Origin: Verrucomicrobiaceae bacterium
GTDB lineage: Bacteria; Verrucomicrobiota; Verrucomicrobiia; Verrucomicrobiales; Verrucomicrobiaceae
DNA: 64,000 bases
Direction of reading: 5' to 3'
NCBI GenBank assembly: GCA_027490195.1
Contig: JAIXYN010000060.1
Span: 80,410 to 144,409 of the forward strand
The notes under the pieces are model-generated. The model was not told the origin of the DNA and did not search any database. It saw nothing but the letters and a program-made list of their open reading frames with translations. Shown piece after piece: positions 31,048 to 41,800 of the stretch; positions within the stretch are counted from its first letter, which is position 1; each line of letters starts with the position of its first letter. The position numbers were made by a program, and so were the translations under genes.

Positions 31048-32514
31048 ATGATTTGTCGCGCTGCCACCCTCGGGGTGATGTTTTTGTTGTCCTCCCCTCT
31101 GTTGTTAGCCGCGTCGCGCACCAATGTATTGTTCATCATGGCGGATGACCTGCGGCCAGAAATGGGCTGCTACGGCTCGGTGGCGGTCACTCCCCATCTG
31201 GATGCGCTGGCCAGGCGCGGCATGATCTTTCGGCAGGCCTACTGCCAGCAGGCGGTTTGCAATCCCTCCCGCTCCTCCATGCTGACCGGGCTGCGTCCGG
31301 ACACACTAGGGCTGTATGTGAATGGCACGCATTTTCGGGAGCTGATGCCCAAGGTGAACACCCTGCCGGGTTGGATGAAGGAGCACGGCTACACCACCCG
31401 CTGCGTGGGCAAAATCTTCCATAACTGGCATACGAAAGTACACGGCGACCCGCAGTCCTGGAGCGCTCCGGAATTCCTGCACTATGCGAACCATGGCGAC
31501 GATGTGCCGCAGGTCAGCGGCCCGCTGCCGCCGAACCTGACCACGCTCTCCAGCACGCTGCGCCAATATGGCAAGGTGCCGCTCTGCGAGTGCCGTGAGG
31601 TGCCGGATGAAGCCTATTATGATGGCCGGGTGGCCGCCGAGGCCGTGCGTGTGCTGGGCGAAATCAAAGACCAGCCGTTCTTCCTTGCCGTCGGTTTTTG
31701 GAAGCCGCACGCCCCGTTCAACGCGCCCAAAAAATACTGGGACATGTATCAGCGGGACCGGTTGCCGGTGCTCAATTCCGCGCGGCCCGTCGCCGCTCCA
31801 GAGATCGCCTTTCATCACAGCACGGAGATTCTGGGGCCGGTACAGGGTCAGAAGCAGCCCACTCCAGAGCAGGCGGCGGAGATGAGACATGGCTATTTTG
31901 CCGGGATCAGCTACCTGGACGCCCAGTTGGGCAAGGTGACCGCAGCCCTAGAAAAAGAGGGCTTGCTGGACTCCACTCTCATCGTGTTCTGGGGGGATCA
32001 CGGCTACCACATCGGTGAGCACAGCCTGTGGGCCAAGACTTCGAATTTTGAGCTGGATGCGCGCGTACCTCTTATTGTTGTGGCACCTCAGTCCAAGCAA
32101 ACTGGGGCCAGCACGGATGCCCTGGTGGAAATGGTGGATCTTTTTCCCACCATCACCGCCCTCTGCGCTGTCCCGGATGCGCCGGGTCTAGATGGTGTCA
32201 GCCTCGTGCCGGTGCTGAATGACCCGAAGGCCAAAGTCAAAGATGCCGCCTACACGCAGTTTCCGCGGCCTGCCTATCCGGACCGTACGCCACGTGGCAG
32301 GCCCGAGGTGATGGGGGTGAGCGTACGCACCTCGACGCTGCGCTACACCGAATGGCGGGACTATGAAACGAGCAGTGTGGTGGCAAGCGAGCTGTACGAC
32401 CACACTCGTGATGAGGCGGAAATGAACAATGTGATCGTCACTCCGGCTGATCCTGCGGCGCTCGAACAGGCGCGGCAGCTGCTGCTTCGCCAGTTTCCGC
32501 ATGGAAAGCGGTGA
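31048..32514 (+). CDS. secreted sulfatase, iduronate-2-sulfatase-like
   Basis: 488 residues. A signal peptide (ending about LLLAASR) is followed by the alkaline-phosphatase-superfamily start NVLFIMADDLRPEMGCYGS with the metal Asp pair. The activating motif is CNPSRSSMLTG with Cys71, the residue converted to formylglycine; a separate maturation enzyme is required and not in the window. Later metal and substrate parts are VGFWKPHAPFNAP and VFWGDHGYHIGEHSLWAK. The pattern is closest to iduronate-2-sulfatase/choline-sulfatase-like proteins abundant in Verrucomicrobia that desulfate polysaccharides. No polysaccharide-use genes are next to it. Confidence 0.93.
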   Translation: MICRAATLGVMFLLSSPLLLAASRTNVLFIMADDLRPEMGCYGSVAVTPHLDALARRGMIFRQAYCQQAVCNPSRSSMLTGLRPDTLGLYVNGTHFRELMPKVNTLPGWMKEHGYTTRCVGKIFHNWHTKVHGDPQSWSAPEFLHYANHGDDVPQVSGPLPPNLTTLSSTLRQYGKVPLCECREVPDEAYYDGRVAAEAVRVLGEIKDQPFFLAVGFWKPHAPFNAPKKYWDMYQRDRLPVLNSARPVAAPEIAFHHSTEILGPVQGQKQPTPEQAAEMRHGYFAGISYLDAQLGKVTAALEKEGLLDSTLIVFWGDHGYHIGEHSLWAKTSNFELDARVPLIVVAPQSKQTGASTDALVEMVDLFPTITALCAVPDAPGLDGVSLVPVLNDPKAKVKDAAYTQFPRPAYPDRTPRGRPEVMGVSVRTSTLRYTEWRDYETSSVVASELYDHTRDEAEMNNVIVTPADPAALEQARQLLLRQFPHGKR

Positions 32515-32584
32515 AATGGCTAAAAAAAGCGTAACTTAATGGTTGCCAAAGACGCCCAAATTTTGTTAATCATCATTAAGCCAC

Positions 32585-33004
32585 ATGAAAAATCGTTTTC
32601 TATTCCTTGCCCTCACCGTCTGCGCCCTTTCCAGCATCGCTTATGGTGACATCCAGTCTCCTCCCGGACATCACTTTACGTGGAGCCGGAAACTCAGCCG
32701 TGGCATCGGCAATGTTCTGTTTGGCTGGTTTGAATACCCGGCCACTTGGCGCAAGACCAACGAGTCTGACGGTTCCATCGCCGCTGCCTCCGACATGTTG
32801 GTTGAAGGTACCAAGCGCACTCTGGTGAGAGCTGGATACGGCCTGTACGAGATCGCCACTTTCCCGGTGCCGAGCTGGAAGCGCACCTATCGCCCACCTT
32901 ATCATCACAAGGAGAATGTGGACTCTTGGTGGGGCTACACGGAGTTTGCTCCTGAAGTGGGCTTCCGTTCTGAGATTCCCTATTCCTCTTCCCAGGGCTG
33001 GTAA
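32585..33004 (+). CDS. exosortase system-associated protein, TIGR04073 family
   Basis: A 139-residue exported protein (signal MKNRFLFLALTVCALSSIA). The mature part has KLSRGIGNVLFGWFEYPATW, GTKRTLVRAGYGLYEIATF and the end FAPEVGFRSEIPYSS, the pattern of TIGR04073, a family found in genomes with PEP-CTERM/exosortase systems. Its role is unknown; it is expected in the envelope. It is followed immediately by a strong terminator, so it is the end of its transcript. Confidence 0.8.
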   Translation: MKNRFLFLALTVCALSSIAYGDIQSPPGHHFTWSRKLSRGIGNVLFGWFEYPATWRKTNESDGSIAAASDMLVEGTKRTLVRAGYGLYEIATFPVPSWKRTYRPPYHHKENVDSWWGYTEFAPEVGFRSEIPYSSSQGW

Positions 33005-33026
33005 CATCCATCAAGGCAAGTTTTTC

Positions 33027-33058
33027 AAGGCACAGACTGCAAACAGTCTGTGCCTTTT
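33027..33058. terminator. rho-independent terminator
   Basis: AAGGCACAGACTG (33027-33039) and CAGTCTGTGCCTT (33044-33056) form a perfect 13-bp stem with a CAAA loop, followed by TTTT. It lies 23 bases after the TIGR04073 gene and before gatC. Confidence 0.92.
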
Positions 33059-33104
33059 GCGTTGCAAAGCATCTTTCCTGCTGGCAAGAAAGGACCGTTT
33101 CCTC

Positions 33105-33395
33105 ATGCCTGAAGCTCACCAGATAAACATCAATCATGTGGCCAAACTGGCCCGGCTTACGCTCACCGACGAAGAAGCTACGCGCTACGAATCCCAGTTG
33201 AATGGCATTCTGACCTACATCGACACGCTCACGCGCTACGATCTTGACGGAGTGGAGCCAACGGCGCACGCCATGCCGGTCTATGATGTGCTACGGGCGG
33301 ATGAGCCCCGGCCGGGCTTTACCCAGGAGCAGGCGTTGTCCAACGCGCCGAAACGTATCGCCGACCAGATCCAGATCCCCAAGGTGATCGAGTAA
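33105..33395 (+). CDS. gatC: Asp-tRNA(Asn)/Glu-tRNA(Gln) amidotransferase subunit C
   Basis: A 96-residue GatC, the small helical clamp that holds GatA and GatB together in the amidotransferase producing Gln-tRNA and/or Asn-tRNA. Characteristic parts are [36 protein letters not shown] and [10 protein letters not shown]. The ATG at 33105 follows an AAGAAAGGA site; the open frame continues upstream without sense. gatA follows 40 bases later. Confidence 0.95.
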   Translation: MPEAHQININHVAKLARLTLTDEEATRYESQLNGILTYIDTLTRYDLDGVEPTAHAMPVYDVLRADEPRPGFTQEQALSNAPKRIADQIQIPKVIE

Positions 33396-33435
33396 TCGTT
33401 CAACCGCCGCCGCTGCCCCCAGCTCTATTTTTCCT

Positions 33436-34857
33436 ATGCTCGCCTCCTCCACCATCGCAGCCTTGCGCAAAGGCATCATTGCGGGTGAAATCACGCCACG
33501 AGACATCGTTTTGGATGTCGCCAAATCCATCGAAGCAGGCAATGCGGAGATCGGTGCCTATTTGTCCTGGGATGTCGAAGCCGCGCTCGCGGAAGCCGAC
33601 CGCGCCGATATCACGAAGCCGCTGGGTGGCATTCCCATAGCGGTGAAGGACAACATGAATGTGATCGGCCAGCCCTGCACCTGTGGCTCGCGTATCCTGG
33701 CTGAAAACTACACGGCTCCCTACGATGCGGGTGCCATCCAGAAGCTGCGTGCCGGCGGTGCCGTCCCGTTTGGCCGGTTGAACATGGATGAATTCGCCAT
33801 GGGCTCCAGCACGGAGAACTCCGCCCTCGGCATCACGCGCAATCCGCGTGACCTCACACGGGTGCCGGGCGGTTCCAGCGGAGGCAGTGCGGCGGCGGTG
33901 GCGGGAGATCTCGCCATTGCAGCCCTAGGCTCGGACACGGGCGGCTCCATCCGACAGCCAGCGGCGCTGTGTGGCTGCGTGGGCATCAAACCCACCTATG
34001 GACGGGTGTCCCGCTATGGGCTCGTGGCGTTTGCCTCTTCGCTGGACCAGATTGGACCGCTGACCAAGACGGTGGAGGATTCGGCGCTGTTGCTGAACCA
34101 CCTGTGTGGCTACGATGCCCACGACTCGACTTCGCTGAACATCGAGGTTCCTGATTTCACCGCGACCCTTGGGCAGGACATCAAGGGACTGCGCATCGGC
34201 TTGCCGAAAGAATATTACATCGACGGCATCCATGCCGGAGTGTCAGCCAGTGTGCAGGCGGCGATCCGCCAGTTGGAGTCTCTGGGGGCTATCGTTGAAG
34301 AAATCAGCCTGCCGCACACGGAACTCGGTGTGGCGACGTACTATGTGCTCGCCCCAGCCGAGGCATCGGCCAATCTCTCGCGCTTTGACGGCGTGCGTTA
34401 CGGCCACCGCAGCAGCAGTGCAGGGGATTTGCTGGAGCAGTACACGAAGTCCCGCTCGGAAGGTTTTGGCCCCGAGGTGAAGCGGCGCATCCTGCTGGGC
34501 ACTTACATGCTCAGCTCCGGCTACTATGACGCGTATTACATCCGTGCGCAGAAGGCGCGCACGCTGATCCGCAATGACTTCACGGAGGCCTTCAAGAAGG
34601 TGGACGTGATCCTTTCCCCCACGAGCCCCACGCCGGCGCACAAGCTGGGTGAACTCAAAGACAACCCGCTGGCGGCCTATCTGGAAGACGTGTTCACCAT
34701 TCCCGTCAATCTGGCCGGACTGCCTGGCATCAGTCTGCCATGTGGCTCTGTGGAGGTGGATGGCAAGTCACTGCCGGTAGGGCTGCAAATCGTTGGCAAA
34801 GCGCTGGATGAAGCCACCGTACTGCGTGTGGCGCATGCCTATGAGCAGTCGCGCTGA
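33436..34857 (+). CDS. gatA: Asp-tRNA(Asn)/Glu-tRNA(Gln) amidotransferase subunit A
   Basis: 473 residues of the amidase-signature family. The catalytic lysine is in [10 protein letters not shown], the Gly/Ser signature in [14 protein letters not shown], and the Ser pair in [16 protein letters not shown], so the Ser-cisSer-Lys triad is intact. GatA releases ammonia from glutamine for the GatB kinase site. gatC lies just upstream; gatB is not in the window, so in this genome gatCA is separated from gatB. Confidence 0.97.
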   Translation: MLASSTIAALRKGIIAGEITPRDIVLDVAKSIEAGNAEIGAYLSWDVEAALAEADRADITKPLGGIPIAVKDNMNVIGQPCTCGSRILAENYTAPYDAGAIQKLRAGGAVPFGRLNMDEFAMGSSTENSALGITRNPRDLTRVPGGSSGGSAAAVAGDLAIAALGSDTGGSIRQPAALCGCVGIKPTYGRVSRYGLVAFASSLDQIGPLTKTVEDSALLLNHLCGYDAHDSTSLNIEVPDFTATLGQDIKGLRIGLPKEYYIDGIHAGVSASVQAAIRQLESLGAIVEEISLPHTELGVATYYVLAPAEASANLSRFDGVRYGHRSSSAGDLLEQYTKSRSEGFGPEVKRRILLGTYMLSSGYYDAYYIRAQKARTLIRNDFTEAFKKVDVILSPTSPTPAHKLGELKDNPLAAYLEDVFTIPVNLAGLPGISLPCGSVEVDGKSLPVGLQIVGKALDEATVLRVAHAYEQSR

Positions 34858-34895
34858 TTAACCTGAATAAAGTGAAGAAAATCTCTCCACAGAGT

Positions 34896-34923
34896 TTGAC
34901 AAAAGAACGCACTGGTCTATTCT
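34896..34923 (+). promoter_or_regulatory. promoter of tRNA-Arg
   Basis: A consensus TTGACA at 34896-34901 is followed after 16 bases by TATTCT at 34918-34923, 43 bases before the tRNA. It resembles a standard sigma-70-type promoter. Confidence 0.7.
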
Positions 34924-34966
34924 CGTTGCCCGCTGTTTCCAACACGGCGGAAAAGTTAGTTTCAAC

Positions 34967-35043
34967 GCACCCGTAGCTCAACGGATTAGAGCATCTGACT
35001 ACGGATCAGAAGGTTTCAGGTTCGAATCCTGACGGGTGCGCCA
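34967..35043 (+). tRNA. tRNA-Arg (ACG anticodon)
   Basis: Acceptor GCACCCG pairs with CGGGTGC, D arm GCTCAACGGATTAGAGC, anticodon stem TCTGA/TCAGA with loop CTACGGA (anticodon ACG), T arm CAGGTTCGAATCCTG, discriminator G and encoded CCA. The A34 is normally edited to inosine by TadA to read CGN codons. Confidence 0.97.
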
Positions 35044-35875
35044 CTCTTCGACAAAGTCGGATACGGGTGAGAACTTGGGGAGGTGATTGCCACCCACAAA
35101 ATCAATATCGTCAAAGGTTTCGTGATTTCGGGCCGGCGTGTCGAGATCGAGTGCGCCGGTGGGGGTGGACAAACCTGTCCGAGCTTGTGTCGGATTCGGC
35201 AATGCGGGGGCTGAATGCGTTCCGCGGGGAGGCGAAACGTCATTTGGGTCTGCGGAGCCTGGGGGGGGGCGGTTTGCTGCAAAGCGGGCGGAGATTGAAA
35301 CTGGTCCATCATCTGGGGCCGGGAGGGCCGACATTGATGATAGACGATTTTCCGGAAGGTGAAGGGGGGGCACGATGATGGGGAGGTGCTCGGGAGGGTT
35401 GGTGAGTTGAACGATGCCGCACCTTGAGGGGGAGGGGGCGAAGGCTGGTTGGAGTTGTACTACGAATTCTTGGGGCTCCCGCGTGGTCCGGGGTGATCCT
35501 AGGACGCTACTTGCGGGGGGATTTCAGGTCCGGGCAGGGTAGGGTAGGGCGGATGCGGGGCTCTTGTAAGTTTGTCAATAATTTGCACACTGACCCCATT
35601 TTAGTGACTTATTTTCCCATTTTCTGGGTCATTTTATCGCTCCACTGTCTGCGACTTGGGCTGGCAGAGAAAATCTCGGAACTTACCAAAGTGGAACTAG
35701 GCAAATGCTGGTGCTAGAAAGCATTTTGGCCCGGCGTTGTTGATTTGGAGGTGTTGAAACCGCCATGAATGAGGTAGGTAATGAGTCAGGGTTGCGATCA
35801 GTAGCATGCTGATTATAGGCTGATAATATGCTTGTTGTTTGCGGGCGAGCCCTGTAAAAACCGACTCAAACTTTC
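35044..35875. other. intergenic region, 832 bases, no convincing gene
   Basis: The first half is GC- and G-rich (G runs near 35263 and 35365) and the second half from about 35570 is much more AT-rich. Around 35575-35650 the stretch GCACACTGACCCCATTTTAG, then a spaced GGGTC, is reminiscent of the end of an IS21-type element, but no transposase is present. Close to the giant gene, GCTGATTATA and GCTGATAATA (35809-35829) form a short direct repeat, and TTGCGA (35792-35797) with TATAGG 16 bases later is a weak promoter candidate. Open frames here have no family resemblance. Confidence 0.5.
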
Positions 35876-38800
35876 ATGAAATCTCGAAATTATGCCTGGG
35901 TGGGTCTTGTTGCAGCGCTTGCAGCCGCATTGGCTCTCGGGGTGTTTTGGTGGGCGAACGTGAAGGAATATGGAGCAGAGGAACTCACGCGCAAAAAACA
36001 CGCTGAGCCCCCCCCTGCAGTAACTTTACAAAAGGGCGACGGTTCTGGCTCGCGCGACATCTTAAGAAGGTTAAAACCCGGTGGATTGTCCGAAATTGAC
36101 GTGCGCCAGACAAAAGAATTGGCACCCAAGGCAGTTGCGGGGCGTGAGGCTGGTGCGGCGAGTCTGCGTCTAAGAATTCCTGGTGTGCAGATTGATTACG
36201 ATGCGCTGACGGGTGCGCCGAGTAACATCGTCGCGGTGGGCAAGTTTTTAACGGCTGCCGACGAGGCTGCGGGTGGTGAGGCTCTTGATACGGTGAAGCA
36301 GTTTGTGGATGCAAACGCGGCACTGTTCGGCCATTCGTCCGCAGCGCTGTCGAAGGAAAAGGCGAGAGTGACGCGTGAGGATGTGACCGCGCACAACAAG
36401 ATGAAGACCCTTGTGTGGCAGCAGGAGCTGGACGGCATTCCGCTGTACAAGACGATTTTCAGAGTCAATTTGACGGGGAAAAACGAAATGATCACTGTGG
36501 GCAGTCATTTCATGACCGATCCGGCCGCAGCGTCTGGGATGTCGCCACAACAGCGAGAGGAACTTGTCGCGAGACCGCCCATTGAAGCGCCCGCAGCGAT
36601 CTCTTTGGCGGCTGCTTCATTGAACGACAATGTGCCTGCCGAAAGCGTGAAGGCTCGCGGAGCGGCTGAAGGTACGGAGCGCAAACAGGGATTCACGGCA
36701 CCGGGAATCTCGGATACCACGGCGCAGCTCACTTATCTGCCGATGAGTGCGGATGAACTGAAGCTGGCGTGGGATGTGACGAGCTTCAGCCTCGCGCGAA
36801 ACGAGATGTTCCGCACGGTCGTGGATGCAGCGAGCGGCGAAGTGCTCTGCCGCACGAGCCTGACAGCGGACATCAGCGATGCGACGTACCGGATTTTCAC
36901 CACGGAAAGCCCGACTCCGTTCTCTCCGGGGCACGAGTCCCCATCGAGCCTGCAGCCCGCGCAGGTGAACCGGGTGATGCTAACGACGCCGGCGATGAAC
37001 ACAACTGCCTCGCCGAACGGCTGGATCGATGACGGCAGCATGGAAACTAACGGCAACAACGTGGATGCGCATACCGACACGGATAACAACAACAGCCCTG
37101 ATCTGCCGCGTCCCAACGGGGGCGTATCGCGCGTGTTTGACTTTCCGCTCAATTTGACGCAGGAGCCGGGCACCTACAAGGAGGCATCGGTCACGCAGCT
37201 CTTCTATTGGTGCAACTTCATGCACGACCGCATGTATGAGATGGGTTTTACGGAGAGCGCGGGAAACTTCCAGGTGAACAACTTCGGGCGTGGTGGGAAT
37301 GGCAATGATCCGGTGCAGGCCGACGCGCAGGATGGCAGCGGCACGAACAACGCGAATTTCTCAACGCCTGCCGACGGCGGCTCTGGGCGCATGCAGATGT
37401 ACCTGTGGACGAATCCGACGCCGGACCGCGATGGCTCTTTTGAAGCCGAGGTGGTGCTGCACGAATACGGCCACGGCGTGAGCAATCGTCTCGTCGGCGG
37501 TGGCACCGGCATGAGCGCACTGTCGTCGAGAGGGATGGGCGAGGGTTGGTCGGATTTTTACGGCCTCGCGCTCACGGCGGATGCGTCTGAGAATCCGCAT
37601 GGGAACTGGGCGCGTGCGGGCTACTCGCGCTATCTCTCCAGCAGCTGGCTCTCGGAGAATTACTACTACGGTGCACGGCGCTACAGCTACAGCACGGACA
37701 TGCTGAAAAATCCGCACACGTTCAAGGATATCGATCCGACGAAGGTTGACTGGCACACCACGGTGCCGCGCAATCCGACGTATGCCGCGACGCAGGATGC
37801 TACGCAGGTGCATTACCAGGGCACGGTCTGGGCGGTGATGCTCTGGGATATGCGGGCGAATCTGATCCTGAAACACGGCTTCGCTATCGGCAATGATCGT
37901 TGCATCCGACTGGTGACGGACGGCTTGAAGCTCAGCCCGGTGAATCCGAATTTCGTGCAGGCGCGCGATGGCATCATTCAGGCAACGTTGGTGAGCTTCC
38001 CCGGCGATCTGGGCGAGGTGTGGACGGCGTTTGCCAAACGCGGCATGGGACAGGGCGCGACGGCGCCGGCGAGCAGCACGACGACGGGCGTGGTGGAGAG
38101 TTACACCGTGCCCGACGGTTTACAGATCAGCGACCGCAGCGGGTGGAATGTCCGCGGCAACAAGGGCGGGCCGTTCACGCCGGTGACGAAGTCGCTGACT
38201 CTTTCGAATAACAGCGGTGCATCTCTGAACTGGAGCGTGAACACGAATGCTGCATGGCTGAGCGCGAGTCCGTCTTCGGGGGCTCTGGCGGCAGGCGCGA
38301 ATGTGGTGGTAACCATCACGACGCAGGCGGATGCGATGGCACCGGGATTTCACAGCTCGAACATCGTGTTCACGAACACGGGTACGAGTTTCAACCAGCC
38401 CGTTGGTGTGCGGCTCTACGTCACGCCACCGCAGGTGATCGCCTTCAATTTGAACAGCGATCCGGGCTGGACGCGTACGGGCGAGTGGGCTTTTGGCGCA
38501 CCGACGGGCAGCGGCGGCACCGGGAGCGGTGGATCGGGTAACGTTGACCCGAGCGCAGGTGCGACGGGCACGAATGTGTTTGGCGTGAATCTGGCAGGCA
38601 ATCACTCGACCACAATCACGGGTCCGCACTATGTGACGATGTCCACGCCGGTGAATCTCTCGATTTACACCAATACGCGGCTGCGCTTTCAGCGCTGGCT
38701 CAATACGAGCGCACTGGCAAACACGCGCACGACGGTGGAAGTCTCGACGGATGGCACGAACTGGCGCGAGATTTTTGTGAATCCGGGCACGGCGATCACC

Positions 38801-41800
38801 GACAATGCGTGGCAGACGATGGAATACGACATCTCGTCCATCGCGGACCAGCAGTCGGCGGTGTATGTTCGTTGGGGCTATCAGACGATCTCCTCACCGG
38901 GCGCTTACGCTGGCTGGAACATTGATGACGTGACCTTCCTCGGCGAGCCGACCACGGCGCTCTCGATCATTGCGGCGAACGGCGCGACGGAGGGCGACGG
39001 ACCGACGACTGCGACTTTGCAAATCAACATTCCGCAGGCAAACGACACGACCGTGATGCTTTCTTCGAGCGACACGGGGGGCGCGACAGTGCCGGCGAGC
39101 GTGACGCTGCCCGCGCTGGCGACGAGCACGACTTTTCAAATCACACCGGTGGATGACTTCATCGCTGACGGACCGCAGGCAGCGGTGATCACAGCAAGCG
39201 CGGCTGGCATGGGATCGGGATTGAAAACCTTCACCGTGGAGGACAACGAGACGAGTGCGCTGGCGCTCACCGTGCCCGCGACGACGACGGAGGGGGCGGG
39301 CACGATCACCGGCACGGTGACGCGTGCGTTGGTGAACGATAGCGCAGTCACCGTCACGCTGGTATCGAGCGACACGACGGCAGTGTCAGTGCCGCCGAAG
39401 GTGGTGATCCCATCGGGCCAGGCATCGGCGGATTTTTCCATCACGGTCGTTGATGACAACAAGATCGATGGCATGCAGAACGCGACGATCAGCGCTGACG
39501 TGGTGGGCTGGACGGGTGCCAGCGCCCCGATTGCGGTGCAGGATAATGAAAACTTGAGTCTCGTGGTCACGCTTCCGGCCAGCGTCACGGAAGGCGCGAC
39601 GGGATCTGGCATGGTGTCGATTTCCGGCTCGCTGACCTCGCCGTTGGTGATTTCTCTGTCGTCGAACAATTCGCGTCTCACCGTCCCAGCCACCGCGACC
39701 ATCGCGGCGGGAGCGACCTCGGTGAATTTCACGCTTACTGCGCCGAACGACGCGGTGGTGGAGACGAACGCGACCGTGGCGATCACGGCGAGCAATGCGG
39801 GCTTCACGAACGGCAGCAGCACCACGACGGTGGTGGACAATGATCTGCATCACTTTGGCTGGGCCACGATCACTTCGTCAAAAACGCGAGGGCTGGCATT
39901 TAGCGTGACGATCACGGCGCAGAATGAGAGTAACAGCACCGTCGCGGGTTTCACCGGCACGGTGATGCTGAGCGGCGCAGGCGCTGGCGGCACGGTGTCG
40001 ATGACCCCACCGACGACGACGGCCTTCACGGCGGGCGTGTGGACGGGCAATGTGACGATTAACACCAGCGACACAAGCGTGGTGCTGACGGCGAACGACG
40101 GCGCGGGGCGCACTGGCGCGAGCAACGCCTTCAGTGTGGCCTCAGGCCCGTTGGATCACTTTGCCTGGAACACGATCAGCAGTCCGAAATCAGCGGGCGT
40201 TCCGTTCAGCACAACGATCACGGCGCAGGACGTGGCGAATAACACGGTGACGAGCTTTGTGAGCACGGCTGCGCTGACGGGCTACGTCAAACCGCGCACG
40301 GTGGGTACGGGCACCTCATCCACGACGGCGCTGCCGCTGTACACTTATTATCACGACCAGCGCACGCAGTGCATCTATCTGCAAAGCGAGATCGGCGCGG
40401 CGGTGACGATTCGCGGCCTGTCGCTGAACGTGACCACACTGCCGGGCCAGACCATGAATAACTGGACGATCCGCATGAAGCACACAGCGCTCTCGAGCTA
40501 TGCGACGAACTCTTGGGAAAATACCGGCTGGACGACGGTGTATCAGGCAAACACGACGATCAGTGCGACGGGCCAGACGACCTTCACTTTTACCACACCT
40601 TTCGCCTATGACGGCATGAGCAATCTGATGGTGGATTTCAGCTTTAACAATTCGTCATGGACCTCGGAAGGCGGCGTGACTTTTACGACCGCGAGCGCGA
40701 ACCGCACCATTCAAGCTTACACCGACAGCCTCTTTGGAGACCCGCTCACGTGGTCAGGCACGTCCAGTCCGACGCCGATCGCGACGACCGCGCTACCGAA
40801 TCTGGTGCTGCAGGTGGGGACGACGTTCCCGGTTTCACCGTCAACCAGCGGTGCGTTCACGGCGGGCGTGTGGACGGGAAATGTGACGGTGAACCAAACC
40901 GGCACGCAGCTGGGGTTGCGCGTGGCCAGCGGCACCGCCACGGGCGACAGCAATCTCTTTGACGTGACGAGCACCGTCGTCGCCAACGCGCAGTCAGTGA
41001 ACATTCCGAACACTACGGCCACGGCGATCACACTCACGGGGCAGGACAGCGCGAACCCGGGCGCGACGCTGACCTACAACATCGTGACCAATCCAACCAA
41101 CGGTGTGGTTTCCGGCACGGGGGCAAACCGTACTTACACACCGACGGCGAACTACAGCGGCTCAGACAGTTTCACCTTCACGGTGGCAAACGGTGCGATC
41201 ACCAGCGCTCCGGCGACGGTAAGCATCACCGTGCTGCCGCCGCCGGGTGAGATTGTGATTGAGCAGCCGGTGGGCACGGGACTCACCGACGGCGTCTCGA
41301 CAGTGGACTACGGCTCCATCCCGGTTCTCGCCGGTACCACGCGCACCTTTACCGTGCGGAATGTAGGCGCGACGAACATCATGGTGAGCGGCATCACGAA
41401 GGACGGCACGAACAGCGCGGACATCACGCTTGGCACGATCAGTGCCAGCACCATCGCCGCAGGATCGACCGCGACGTTTGATGTGAGCTTCGCGCCCGGC
41501 GCGCTCGGTCCGAGGTCGGCGGCGATTCATGTGCTGAGCAATGACTTGGACGAAGGCTCGTTCGACATCGCTCTCGCCGCCACGGGCAGTGCGGCCTTCC
41601 CGGAGATCGCCATTGAGCAGCCAGCGGGCACGCTGAGGCCTGATGAAGCGGCGATCGTTGACTATGGCCCCGGCGCGCTCGGCACGCCGGTGACACAGAT
41701 TTTCACGATCAAGAACACGGGCGGCGCGGATTTGAGCATCAGCGGCGTGACCATTGATGGCACGGGCGCGAGCCAATTCTCGGCGGGCACACCATCCGCG

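Noticed and set aside
34999..35373. Minus-strand open frame ending RTRQDSNLKPSDP
   Set aside because: That ending is the well-known false translation through a tRNA gene; the rest is Pro-rich low complexity.
35424..35717. 97-codon open frame before the giant gene
   Set aside because: Arg/Gly-rich start and a hydrophobic end with no pattern; it crosses the abrupt GC-to-AT change and is likely chance.
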